This document shows positions 1 to 6,651 of a stretch of DNA of 8,289 nt, piece after piece. The translations under genes were made by a program, and so were the position numbers. The notes beneath the pieces were generated by a model. It was not told the origin of the DNA. It made no database searches and saw only the letters and a list, made by a program, of their open reading frames with translations. The stretch spans positions 1 to 8,289 of the forward strand of contig JAKLFN010000092.1 in the NCBI GenBank assembly GCA_022711195.1, given 5' to 3'. Position 1 is the first letter of the stretch. The number at the start of each line of letters is the position of its first letter. Source of the stretch: Bacteroidota bacterium (GTDB lineage Bacteria > Bacteroidota > Bacteroidia > Bacteroidales > VadinHA17).

Positions 1-2
1 AG

Positions 3-395
3 GAAATTAAGCTATCTGATCAGAAGGAAGCAGTTGAAGTCTTCGTTCGGGCAAAAGAACTGACTGTAATTGAGTTCGATTCTGATGATATCAGCGAAAT
101 CGAAGCGTTTAAAACGAGTAAGAATTTTAAGGGTATCACAGACAAATCTGTATTATGGAAAGCACTGAAACTGGATTGTCCACTCCTTACCGGCGACAGA
201 AAATTGAGACTAGAAGCTGAAAATCAGGGTGTCGAAGTACATGGCACAATTTGGGTAATTGAAAGACTTGTCGAACAAAATCTGATTAACGTGGAGAGGG
301 GTGTGTACCTTTTGGAAACACTTAAACAGGCAAATTCCAGCCTGCCACTTGATGCGATTAATAAACTGATAGAAAAATACAGGAAAGAGGACTGA
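3..395 (+). CDS. PIN-domain protein, C-terminal part (start lies outside the window)
   Basis: This is the last 130 codons of a PIN-domain protein, a fold of metal-dependent ribonucleases often found as the toxin of type II toxin-antitoxin pairs. The reading frame is open from base 3, so the gene begins upstream of the window. Visible PIN features are an acidic residue in GITDKSVLWKA (fragment residue 47), the LLTGDRKLR block (Asp65), and a VHGTIWVIERLV tail like that of Bacteroidota PIN proteins. The first catalytic Asp, expected near the N-terminus, would lie in the missing part, probably a few tens of residues. Any antitoxin would also be upstream and cannot be seen, so a toxin role is family knowledge and not shown here. 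A TTG at 204 is in frame but internal to the domain, so it is not a credible start. The stop is followed directly by gene debris. Confidence 0.8.
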   Translation, partial: EIKLSDQKEAVEVFVRAKELTVIEFDSDDISEIEAFKTSKNFKGITDKSVLWKALKLDCPLLTGDRKLRLEAENQGVEVHGTIWVIERLVEQNLINVERGVYLLETLKQANSSLPLDAINKLIEKYRKED

Positions 396-431
396 GACAA
401 TATGGAGACTCTGTGATATCTCCGTCTTCAG

Positions 432-514
432 AAAAATTGCACCGAGGCGTACAGGCTTGAGAAAAACAACGAATGGAAGATCATCCTCAGTCACTGGTGG
501 CTTACAAAACCACC
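432..514 (+). pseudogene. Remnant of a SnoaL/DUF4440-like protein (C-terminal tail only)
   Basis: Read in frame from 432, this piece encodes a tail with NCTEAYRLEKNNEWKIILSH followed by WWLTKP. It matches residues 101-127 of the intact SnoaL/DUF4440 protein at 6652-7044, with 19 of 27 residues identical by eye. Weaker similarity, with small gaps, may reach back to about 412. No start codon or N-terminal two thirds is present. The homology breaks off at about 514, where a nitroreductase tail begins in another frame. It is a fragment left by deletion and is unlikely to make a product. Confidence 0.8.
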
Positions 515-616
515 CCTGTCATAATGCTCCGCGTGGGCAACATCGAGAAAAGCACTGACGCCGTCTCGGGTGCATCACCACGCAAGGCAAAAGAGGAGAT
601 CGTCAACTGGGTCAGG
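515..616 (+). pseudogene. Remnant of a nitroreductase (last 34 codons)
   Basis: The frame from 515 encodes PVIMLRVGNIEKSTDAVSG and continues to NWVR. It aligns without gaps to residues 156-189, the C-terminus, of the intact exported nitroreductase at 7144-7713. By hand count 86 of 102 bases and 28 of 34 residues match. More than half of the base differences are synonymous, so this was a functional paralogue before it broke. It is shifted by one frame relative to the SnoaL-like remnant just before it. The expected stop is replaced by a TAT codon, and the frame then runs on to TGA at 644-646. Confidence 0.85.
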
Positions 617-716
617 TATCGCCCTGCTCGAAAAGACTTTAAATGAGTCGAAGCCGCAATACCGCGAATACATTCAGAAAATCAGTTCGTTCTTCCCCTG
701 GTTCACGAAAAAATAG
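612..716 (+). pseudogene. Remnant of a DUF1295 / steroid 5-alpha-reductase-like membrane protein (C-terminal tail)
   Basis: The frame from 612 encodes SGIALLEKTLNESKPQYREY and ends in SSFFPWFTKK before a TAG stop. This is the typical C-terminal signature of DUF1295 proteins, polytopic membrane proteins related to steroid 5-alpha reductases and isoprenylcysteine methyltransferases: (V)SGxxLLEK, then a Tyr-rich segment, then a short aromatic FxPW tail. All upstream membrane segments are missing. The piece shares the bases TCAGG with the end of the nitroreductase remnant, which may mark the deletion joint. The assignment rests on recognising the motif in about 34 residues. Confidence 0.65.
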
Positions 717-718
717 CA

Positions 719-1165
719 TTATACCAAGCCACCGGTATCGAAATAATTGACAACCTCAGCCAGGAGTTCAACAGTGGATCTAAATCGTTGTACACAGACC
801 AATCCTTCCACAAAACCTCTGAATTCTGTGAGGGCATGACCATGGCCTATCTTGAATACAACCAGGATGAGGGTAATATATACAGGACCACAGGGCACCA
901 GGACTTTGTAAAGCTGCAATATCTTTTCAACCTTTAAAAACAGCAGTTTCTTTTGTCCTCCGTGGAATGCAATAATTAACCCTGGCTCAGCAAAATATCC
1001 CGTAATGCAATCATCCTGGAGCAGGATATAAGCCCGGCATTCCCGATTTTTATTAACCGCTGTCAATTGATCTCGTCTTTGCCTTATCAAATCCTTACTT
1101 TTATAGAAGCATTTATTGACGACAGAGATGGAGTATGTTTTTATAATCGGGACTTTCGAATCCAT
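719..1165 (-). CDS. Unassigned open frame of 148 codons; may be a gene, a remnant or chance
   Basis: I do not recognise this product. The frame is open for 148 codons from an ATG at 1165, longer than the opposite-strand shadow frames over the real genes in this window. Its stop lies 2 bases from the stop of the converging DUF1295 remnant. The middle (RAYILLQDDCITGYFAEP) is protein-like, loosely reminiscent of a GNAT-type strand, but I would not name it so. Against it: the ATG lies 38 bases inside the araC-type gene on the other strand, the C-terminal half is rich in Val, Leu and Phe as antisense translations often are, and the plus strand also has a long, plausible open frame (647 to about 934, containing MAYLEYNQDEGNIYRTTGHQ). 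Either strand may hold the true but decayed coding sequence. Nothing else is recognisable between 717 and 1127. Confidence 0.25.
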   Translation of the reverse strand: MDSKVPIIKTYSISVVNKCFYKSKDLIRQRRDQLTAVNKNRECRAYILLQDDCITGYFAEPGLIIAFHGGQKKLLFLKVEKILQLYKVLVPCGPVYITLILVVFKIGHGHALTEFRGFVEGLVCVQRFRSTVELLAEVVNYFDTGGLV

Positions 1166-2264
1166 ATTCCTCCTTCTGTTGCTGCTCGGGAAAAAGAATA
1201 AATCACTTCCGGATTATCTTCTCGGGGTAATATTCATGCTGTACGCAATCAGCATCGGGAGTGTTTATCTTGAATTACAGAACTTAAAAAATAACCCAGC
1301 ATACTCTGCAATAACCAATATAAGCTGGTTATTCCTTTTTCTTCACGGCCCGGCACTGTGGTTTTACATAAAGAGCCTGTCTGATCCTGATTTCAGGTTC
1401 AAACCCCTGTACCTCCTTCACTTCATCCCCTTCATCTTCTTTTCGGTTTTCCAGTATTTCAATTTTATAAGTCTGACTGTCCCGGAAAAGATCCTGTTTC
1501 TTGAAAATGACCTTTTCAAAGAAATGATCTCGTATAAAATTACAGTTCTGGCTATTGGTGTGTCAACCATCAGCTACAACAGCTGGGCACTCAGCCTGAT
1601 CAGGAGGAGACGTGACAAATTGATGCAGCAATACTCCAAAATTGAAGATATTGATCTGGGATGGCTGAATGCACTCACAATTGCCGCACTGATATGTTAT
1701 TCAGTCAACGTGGCTCTTTTCACCCTTGACCTGATCTTCCACTTCGCGACATATAAATACCTGATGTTTCTGACAAACATCTTTGCAACAGTATATGTCC
1801 TGTTTCTTGGTTACTTCGGGATACGTCAGGGCAATATCTTCATAAACAGTATGGGAGTAACCCGGAAGTCAGATGTTGAACCGGCTTCTAATGAAATCCC
1901 CTCCCCTGCCATAACCACGGACGATGCCTTTATAAGAACGCTCATCCGGAATATGGAGGAGAAGCAGCCGTACCTTGATCCGGAAATTACTATTTCGAGG
2001 CTGAGTGAGTTGCTTGATGTCAAGATTGAATTTCTTTCAGAAGTGCTCAACTCCCGGCTTAAACAGAATTTCTTCGATTTCATCAATAAGTACAGGATTG
2101 AGGAGTTTAAAATTCAGTCCATCTTAAAGGCGAACAATCATCTCTCCATTATGGGCATAGCCTATAACTGCGGATTCAACTCAAAAGCCTCATTTTACAG
2201 GGCCTTCAGGAAGTTTGAAGGTATGTCTCCAACTGACTATATTGAGCGGTCTCATAAAAAGTGA
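1128..2264 (+). CDS. Membrane-anchored AraC-family transcriptional regulator (7 TM segments plus HTH)
   Basis: The predicted 378-residue protein starts at ATG 1128; an upstream in-frame TTG at 1116 adds four residues and is less likely. The N-terminal 235 residues hold about seven hydrophobic segments: roughly 3-20, 29-50, 63-84, 95-117, 135-158, 180-206 and 212-233. A charged linker follows, then an AraC-type DNA-binding domain at about 276-372. That domain has the first helix-turn-helix around ITISRLSELLDV, the NFFDFINKYRIEE hinge, and the second helix-turn-helix in IAYNCGFNSKASFYRAFRKF, which is typical of Bacteroidota members. Such proteins probably sense a membrane or periplasmic signal and act on DNA from the inner membrane; the ligand is unknown. 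The adjacent downstream operon is the obvious candidate target, but this is inferred from position. The gene is followed by its own terminator, which separates it from that operon. Confidence 0.92.
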   Translation: MEYVFIIGTFESIFLLLLLLGKKNKSLPDYLLGVIFMLYAISIGSVYLELQNLKNNPAYSAITNISWLFLFLHGPALWFYIKSLSDPDFRFKPLYLLHFIPFIFFSVFQYFNFISLTVPEKILFLENDLFKEMISYKITVLAIGVSTISYNSWALSLIRRRRDKLMQQYSKIEDIDLGWLNALTIAALICYSVNVALFTLDLIFHFATYKYLMFLTNIFATVYVLFLGYFGIRQGNIFINSMGVTRKSDVEPASNEIPSPAITTDDAFIRTLIRNMEEKQPYLDPEITISRLSELLDVKIEFLSEVLNSRLKQNFFDFINKYRIEEFKIQSILKANNHLSIMGIAYNCGFNSKASFYRAFRKFEGMSPTDYIERSHKK

Positions 2265-2275
2265 GACTCTTTTTT
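2249..2275 (+). terminator. Rho-independent terminator overlapping the end of the araC-type gene
   Basis: Perfect arms GTCTCA (2249-2254) and TGAGAC (2262-2267) enclose a 7-base A-rich loop and are followed at once by TCTTTTTT (2268-2275). The TGA stop of the regulator (2262-2264) lies inside the 3' arm, so the stem forms within the coding end. The U-tract makes this a convincing intrinsic terminator that should isolate the regulator from the operon after it. Confidence 0.8.
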
Positions 2276-2310
2276 CCGTAAAGTGGAACTTCCGGAATGC
2301 CTCCTGAGAC

Positions 2311-2339
2311 TTTGACCTGACATCTGCCCGGTATTTTTG
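2311..2339 (+). promoter_or_regulatory. Candidate Bacteroidota promoter for the downstream operon
   Basis: TTTG at 2311-2314 and TATTTTTG at 2332-2339 match the Bacteroidota sigma-factor consensus (-33 TTTG, -7 TAnnTTTG). The TTTG blocks are 25 bases apart, close to the expected distance. This predicts a start of transcription around 2343 and a 5' leader of about 155 bases before ATG 2498. It lies after the terminator of the regulator gene, where a promoter is expected. Short, degenerate elements like these also arise by chance. Confidence 0.5.
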
Positions 2340-2361
2340 TCCCGAACAATTTCAAATACCG
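2329..2361 (+). promoter_or_regulatory. Inverted repeat overlapping the -7 element (possible operator or leader hairpin)
   Basis: The 8-base arms CGGTATTT (2329-2336) and AAATACCG (2354-2361) are perfect inverted repeats. A nested TTGT/ACAA pair (2337-2340 and 2346-2349) lies inside around CCCGA. The left arm covers the candidate -7 box, so a protein bound here would block or position RNA polymerase. As RNA, the part after the start site would include only the right arm. The binding protein is unknown; AraC-family proteins more often use direct repeats, so the neighbouring regulator is not an automatic match. Confidence 0.4.
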
Positions 2362-2441
2362 AATATGGCAATAACAGCAATTATTATTTTAAAGGCTTTA
2401 TCACACATCCTGAACAACGTTCTCAAAGTCACCTGGCAGAT

Positions 2442-2468
2442 AGTCCGGGGCTTCTTAAATTTCGGACT
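2442..2468 (+). repeat. Inverted repeat in the operon leader
   Basis: AGTCCG (2442-2447) and CGGACT (2463-2468) are perfect 6-base arms with a 15-base spacer. Up to three G-T wobble pairs could extend the stem inward. It ends 29 bases before the ATG at 2498, where an RNA hairpin could affect translation. Six-base arms alone are weak evidence. Confidence 0.3.
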
Positions 2469-2497
2469 GCAATACAAGATTAATTAAATCCACCAAT

Positions 2498-3463
2498 ATG
2501 ATACCTGAAGAATCACTTTTAAAGATCCTGAAATACGCGGCAATGGCCCCATCAGGACATAATACGCAGCCGTGGATATTTAAAACCGGGAATGAAAGTA
2601 TTTCGATATTGCCGGACTTCACAAGGGCTTTGCCTGTTGTTGATCGTGATAATCATGCCCTTTATATAAGCCTGGGTTGTGCGCTGGAGAACCTGATTAT
2701 TGCGGCGAATGAATTTGGTTTTCAAACGGAAACTGAATTTACCGGTGATGAAAGGCAACCTCAGATTACGGTTAAGCTTTCAGCGGCACCGGGAACAGAT
2801 AAACCGGGGCTGCTCGGCTATATAGCAAAACGACAGGTAACGCGGGGTAAATTCAAACCGGAAAAGGTTCCGAACGACCTGTTGAAGGGATTATTTGAAG
2901 AGACTGAAGGAGTTCATGTCAGGCTTTTCATTTCCGGGGAGGAAACAGAATCTCTTATTCCGTATATTATTGAGGGTAACAGCCGGCAATTCAGCAATAA
3001 CGAGTTTGTCAACGAGCTTGTCAACTGGATACGTTTCAGTGAAAAAGAGGTGATGACAAAAGGTGACGGCATCTGGTCAGCTTCAATGGGTTTACCAGCT
3101 ACCGGGCGTTTTCTCGGGAAAATAATAATGAAGAATTTCGTTTCTGCCGGCTCCGAGGAAAAGCGGCTGAGAAAGCTGATCAGTGCTTCTGCCGGGTTTG
3201 CCCTGTTTATGGTTGAAAAGAACGATCCGGTTCACTGGATAAAGCTCGGGCAGTCATTCCAGCGGTTCGGACTGCTTGCAACAGAAAACAATATAAGTCA
3301 TGCCCATCTCAACATGCCATGCGAGGAACTGCAGGTACGTGAAAAACTGATCCGGGACTTTAACCTCCGGGACCTGACTCCGCTGCTGTTGATCCGTTTC
3401 GGTTACTCGGAGCCTATGCCCTACTCTTTCAGGAGGAATCTCTCCAGTATGCTTGAGCGATGA
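2498..3463 (+). CDS. Acg-type nitroreductase-superfamily protein
   Basis: This 321-residue protein resembles the Acg family (mycobacterial Acg/Rv2032 relatives) of the FMN-binding nitroreductase superfamily. Visible signatures are APSGHNTQPW (residues 17-26), the core helix YISLGCALENLIIAANEFGF, the mid-protein IAKRQVTRGKF block, and the C-terminal GQSFQRFGLLAT, then LLLIRFGYSEP, then a Ser-Phe-Arg-Arg tail. Its length, close to 330, and the two-lobe layout fit the Acg type better than short nitroreductases. Acg proteins bind flavin but often lack ordinary nitroreductase activity and are tied to stress or dormancy regulons, so the substrate cannot be stated. No signal peptide is visible, so it should be cytoplasmic. 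It is the first gene after the promoter-like region and overlaps the next gene by 4 bases. Confidence 0.88.
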   Translation: MIPEESLLKILKYAAMAPSGHNTQPWIFKTGNESISILPDFTRALPVVDRDNHALYISLGCALENLIIAANEFGFQTETEFTGDERQPQITVKLSAAPGTDKPGLLGYIAKRQVTRGKFKPEKVPNDLLKGLFEETEGVHVRLFISGEETESLIPYIIEGNSRQFSNNEFVNELVNWIRFSEKEVMTKGDGIWSASMGLPATGRFLGKIIMKNFVSAGSEEKRLRKLISASAGFALFMVEKNDPVHWIKLGQSFQRFGLLATENNISHAHLNMPCEELQVREKLIRDFNLRDLTPLLLIRFGYSEPMPYSFRRNLSSMLER

Positions 3464-4278
3464 ATAAAAATATAAAGTTCCCGGTCCGCTTTTTCCTGGT
3501 CACTTTTATATTTTCATGGGTGCTATGGACACCTCTTGTCCTTGGCAGTCTGAACATAATTTCAATTTCAGAGAAGCTTCTGTCAGCGGTCAGGGTCCCC
3601 GTTATTATGCTGGGGGCTTTCGGACCGCTTGCCGCTGCGCTTTGCTCTTTGCGACACGAACAAGGCAAAGGCTCCGCAAAAAAGTTCCTGCAAGGCTTTC
3701 TGGATTTCAAATCAGGCTGGAAGAGTTATGTTGTTCCAATAATAATCTTTGGTGGCAGCACATTTGTTGCCTGGTTTTTCCCTGAGTTGTCCGGTGAAAA
3801 ACGATTGCCAATGTTACTGCCTTCCATATGGGTTTTTATTCCCGTTTTACTGTTTATGATCTTTCTTGGCGGCGGTCAGGAAGAATTCGGGTGGCGGGGT
3901 TATGCTCTTCCAATTCTTGAAAAAAAATTCGGAATATGGTACGCAAACATAATCCTTGGGGTCATCTGGACTTTATGGCATATCCCGACATGGTTCATTA
4001 CCGGCACAACTCAAAGTCATATGAATTTCGGAGGATTCATACTTCTGATGACCGGGTATTCTTTCATATTTTCGTGGATCCGGAAGATCTCAGGCAACAG
4101 GCCATTTTCAGGACTATACTCTCACGGACTGGCCAATGCCTTCATCCCGGTAATGCCTACATTTAACATGCAGGATGGTGTGACACAGCCACGTTTCTGG
4201 ATCTGGATTTCATTAACTTTGGTAATCGGCATACTGATTACAGCCTTACGTGAAAAGGGCACCTCAACCACTCAGTAA
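3460..4278 (+). CDS. CPBP-family intramembrane metalloprotease (CAAX protease / Abi family)
   Basis: This 272-residue polytopic membrane protein carries all three signature motifs of the CPBP (Rce1/CAAX-protease-like, PF02517) family: EEFGWR (Glu141, Glu142, Arg146), WTLWH (His174), and HGLAN (His222, Asn226). These are the residues expected to bind metal and catalyse cleavage within the membrane, so the protein looks intact. Hydrophobic segments lie at about 9-31, 45-63, 88-106, 120-137, 160-180, 190-207 and 245-263. Bacterial members have varied or unknown substrates, some in bacteriocin immunity or regulation of membrane proteins. The ATG overlaps the stop of the Acg-type gene as ATGA (3460-3463), which suggests translational coupling and a shared role. 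Which protein it cleaves cannot be read from the sequence. Confidence 0.92.
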   Translation: MNKNIKFPVRFFLVTFIFSWVLWTPLVLGSLNIISISEKLLSAVRVPVIMLGAFGPLAAALCSLRHEQGKGSAKKFLQGFLDFKSGWKSYVVPIIIFGGSTFVAWFFPELSGEKRLPMLLPSIWVFIPVLLFMIFLGGGQEEFGWRGYALPILEKKFGIWYANIILGVIWTLWHIPTWFITGTTQSHMNFGGFILLMTGYSFIFSWIRKISGNRPFSGLYSHGLANAFIPVMPTFNMQDGVTQPRFWIWISLTLVIGILITALREKGTSTTQ

Positions 4279-4340
4279 AATAAGAATAGCACTGACAGAA
4301 GTTCAAAATAAAAATAGGATCTGGGTATAAATAAAGCAAT

Positions 4341-5357
4341 ATGAAGGACATCGTGTATTATATGTTTATGGTTGCTATCATGTCAATAACTGCCTGCGGA
4401 CCTGACAGTCGGGAATCCGGCGATGTCCCGTTAAGCAGGGGTGATTACTACGGACAGACACCTCCGGGTGACAGCGTCAGGCTCTTCGCCCCGGGCATAA
4501 TATCGACAGGCATGAATGAGCGCGATTTCGCCATCACTCCTGACGGCAATGAGATCTTCTTCTGCCGCGAGGCAGGCAATTTCAGGTATGTTACTATTTT
4601 TTACTCCCGGCGGAGTGATGATGTGTGGTATTCCCCCGCGGTTTTTGAGTATTGTACCGATCCGGCATATAAGTATGTTGAACCTCATATTTCACCTGAC
4701 GGGGTAAAGTTATACTTCATCTCAAACATGCCTGCGGACTCTGCCAAGACGGGCAATGAAGACATCTGGGTGTGCACAAAAACAGATGGCAGATGGTCGG
4801 AGCCCCGGAACCTGGGTGCCCCTGTAAATACAAAGAGCAAAGAATACTTCCCGTCCGTAACGCGTGACGGAACCATTTACTACACTCACCTGGATACTGT
4901 GGCCAACGAAGAGTTCATCTATCGCTCCAGGCCTGTTGGCGGAGCATACCAGGTGCCTGAGAAGCTTGGGCCGAACGTAAACATCGGCAGGGCAAGGTAC
5001 AATGCATTTGTTGCCGCCGATGAGAGTTATATAATTATTCCGGCATACGGTATGCCCGACAGTTATGGCGCCACTGATTATTATATCTCGTTCCGCGACA
5101 GCCTCGACAACTGGAGCCAGCCAATGAATATGGGACCGGCAATCAATACCTCCTTTTCAAGAGAATGGTCTGCATCAGTCTCTGCGGACGGGAAGTACCT
5201 CTTCCTTATGTCCGACCGGATGGGCAGCACGAGCCCCGGGAAGTTAAGTACGGAATCACTTCAGAACTTCCACAACTCCCATCAAAACGGAAGCTCCGAT
5301 ATCTACTGGATCAGCACCTCGGTAATTGAAGAGCTGAGAGAAAATGTCAGGTTCTGA
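4341..5357 (+). CDS. PD40 (WD40-like) repeat lipoprotein
   Basis: This 338-residue protein begins with a lipoprotein signal whose lipobox is ITAC (Cys19), so it should be lipid-anchored in the envelope facing the periplasm or outside. About five PD40-type beta-propeller repeats follow, with the blocks RDFAITPDGNEIFF (about 62-74), EPHISPDGVKLYFIS (114-128), FPSVTRDGTIYYT (170-182), YNAFVAADESYIII (220-233) and WSASVSADGKYLFLMSDR (276-293). Between them, LGAPVNT, LGPNVNI and MGPAINT form a repeating turn. PD40 propellers bind proteins or glycans; TolB is the best known relative, but nothing marks this one as TolB. Adjacent Cys-poor linkers and the absence of an OmpA-type peptidoglycan-binding end set it apart from the larger PD40-OmpA proteins. 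It starts 62 bases after the protease gene. Confidence 0.88.
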   Translation: MKDIVYYMFMVAIMSITACGPDSRESGDVPLSRGDYYGQTPPGDSVRLFAPGIISTGMNERDFAITPDGNEIFFCREAGNFRYVTIFYSRRSDDVWYSPAVFEYCTDPAYKYVEPHISPDGVKLYFISNMPADSAKTGNEDIWVCTKTDGRWSEPRNLGAPVNTKSKEYFPSVTRDGTIYYTHLDTVANEEFIYRSRPVGGAYQVPEKLGPNVNIGRARYNAFVAADESYIIIPAYGMPDSYGATDYYISFRDSLDNWSQPMNMGPAINTSFSREWSASVSADGKYLFLMSDRMGSTSPGKLSTESLQNFHNSHQNGSSDIYWISTSVIEELRENVRF

Positions 5358-5371
5358 ACTGTATTGTTCAG
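5354..5371 (+). repeat. Small hairpin spanning the stop codon of the PD40 lipoprotein gene
   Basis: CTGAAC (5354-5359) and GTTCAG (5366-5371) are perfect arms with a 6-base loop; the TGA stop at 5355-5357 sits in the 5' arm. No T-run follows, so it is not a standard terminator. It may be an RNA processing or attenuation element, or chance. Confidence 0.3.
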
Positions 5372-5402
5372 CCATTATACACACTGAATTCCTATTGAGA
5401 AG

Positions 5403-6605
5403 ATGATTATGCAAAAAGTCGGAATGCCGGGATTAATGATGGCAACAGCCCTTGGCTTATTGCTGGTTTCATGTAACGGTAACAAGCAGGCGAAAACTAA
5501 TTCAAATTTGGAAATGACCGGGCTGTTACAGGCCAGGTTGGATTCACTGACTGAAAACCAGATTGTACCGGGTGTCACTCTTTCGGTCAGGTTCGGTGAC
5601 GGGACAAATCTTTCTCTTGCTTCAGGGCTGGCAGATGTGGAGAACAAAATCGCGATGAAACCTGACGATATCATGCTGTCAGGCAGTGTGGGAAAAACAT
5701 ATGTGGCTGCCGTCATTCTGAAGCTGTACGAGCAGGGGCTCATCGATCTGAAGGCAAAAGCTATCTCATATTTACCGGATGCGAACTGGTTTCAGAAGGT
5801 TCAGAATGCACCGGATATAACAGTTGAGATGCTTATGAACCACACTGCCGGCGTCCCCGAGTATGTATATCAGAAGGAGCTGTGGGAGGCAATAAAGGAA
5901 AATCCGGATAAAGAGTGGAGTGTTAAGGAGCGACTTGCTTTTATAAGTGACATGCCTCCGACTAACCCTCCCGGTGAAGGGTGGGCGTATGCCGATTCAC
6001 ATTACCTGATACTGGGTCTTATCATTGAAAAAGTGACTGGCCGGACCTACTACGATGTGCTTGATGAGATGATACTTGGTCCATGCAGCCTGGAGCACAC
6101 ATTCCACTCTGACAGGAGATCAATTCCGGGGTTAATACCCGGCTATACTAATCTTACTGAGGAATTTCTGCTTCCTCACAGGGTACTGAATGATAGCCTG
6201 TATGCCTTTAATCCCCAGATGGAATGGACCGGCGGTGGTCTCGCCTCAACGGTGTCTGACCTGACCCTGTGGGCCAGCCAGTTATACGGAGGGAGCGTTC
6301 TGAAACCGGAAACACTGAAGCTGATGCTGACCCCGGCGCCGTACAAAACCACGTTGTTTGAAGATGCCGGATATGGGTTGGGCAGTTTCATCGCCAATAC
6401 TTACGGGATTAAATATTACGGGCATACCGGCTTCTGTCCGGGTTACATTACATATGTCCAGTATCTGCCCGATTATAAGATATCCCTGGCTCTGCAGGTC
6501 AATGATGACTCTTCACATGAAAGCTTTTCGCTGAAGGAGTATTTCAATACTATCAAGCAGGTTGTGGTGAACCACAATTCCACAACCTCCGGAAGGAAAG
6601 AGTAA
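5403..6605 (+). CDS. Beta-lactamase-family (class C / S12 type) serine hydrolase lipoprotein
   Basis: This protein of about 400 residues belongs to the beta-lactamase-related (PF00144) serine hydrolases, which include D-Ala-D-Ala carboxypeptidases, esterases and class C lactamases. The nucleophile motif SVGK (Ser95, Lys98) sits in the usual LSGSVGKTY setting. The second motif is Tyr196-Ala-Asp198, with Asp where classical members have Asn, a variant that other members of this broad family also show. The third is His341-Thr-Gly in YGHTGFCPGY, replacing Lys-Thr-Gly as in many non-lactamase members. A signal sequence ends in LVSC (Cys24 from ATG 5403; Cys22 if ATG 5409 is used), so it is probably an envelope lipoprotein. 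The HTG motif argues against a true beta-lactamase and favours a peptidase or esterase role, perhaps on peptidoglycan. It lies 45 bases after the PD40 gene and 46 before the SnoaL-like gene. Confidence 0.9.
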   Translation: MIMQKVGMPGLMMATALGLLLVSCNGNKQAKTNSNLEMTGLLQARLDSLTENQIVPGVTLSVRFGDGTNLSLASGLADVENKIAMKPDDIMLSGSVGKTYVAAVILKLYEQGLIDLKAKAISYLPDANWFQKVQNAPDITVEMLMNHTAGVPEYVYQKELWEAIKENPDKEWSVKERLAFISDMPPTNPPGEGWAYADSHYLILGLIIEKVTGRTYYDVLDEMILGPCSLEHTFHSDRRSIPGLIPGYTNLTEEFLLPHRVLNDSLYAFNPQMEWTGGGLASTVSDLTLWASQLYGGSVLKPETLKLMLTPAPYKTTLFEDAGYGLGSFIANTYGIKYYGHTGFCPGYITYVQYLPDYKISLALQVNDDSSHESFSLKEYFNTIKQVVVNHNSTTSGRKE

Positions 6606-6651
6606 ATGATAATTGTACCTGCCAACACAGAATTTCAATCATTTAAATATC

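Noticed and set aside
204..395. Separate small gene starting at TTG 204
   Set aside because: The same frame is open to the left edge and the upstream part holds PIN-domain residues, so this is the tail of a longer protein.
402..425. Hairpin ATGGAGA / TCTCCGT just after the PIN gene stop as a terminator
   Set aside because: The stem needs a wobble pair, the loop is 10 bases, and no T-run follows; too weak to list as a terminator.
1078..1103. Promoter for the araC-type gene: TTTG at 1078 and TACTTTTA at 1096
   Set aside because: The spacing between the two boxes is about 3 bases short and the second box lacks its final G; not strong enough to annotate.
3516..3785. 89-codon frame inside the CPBP protease gene
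   Set aside because: It is an alternative frame of a gene with all three catalytic motifs; its translation has low-quality, Cys/Arg-rich content.
4341..5357. Naming the PD40 lipoprotein TolB
   Set aside because: TolB is soluble and lies in a tol-pal operon; this protein has a lipobox and no tol-pal neighbours, so only the repeat type can be claimed.
5375..5743. 122-codon open frame on the minus strand
   Set aside because: It lies antisense to the serine hydrolase gene, which has clear motifs and a lipobox; the minus frame shows no recognisable domain and is a shadow.
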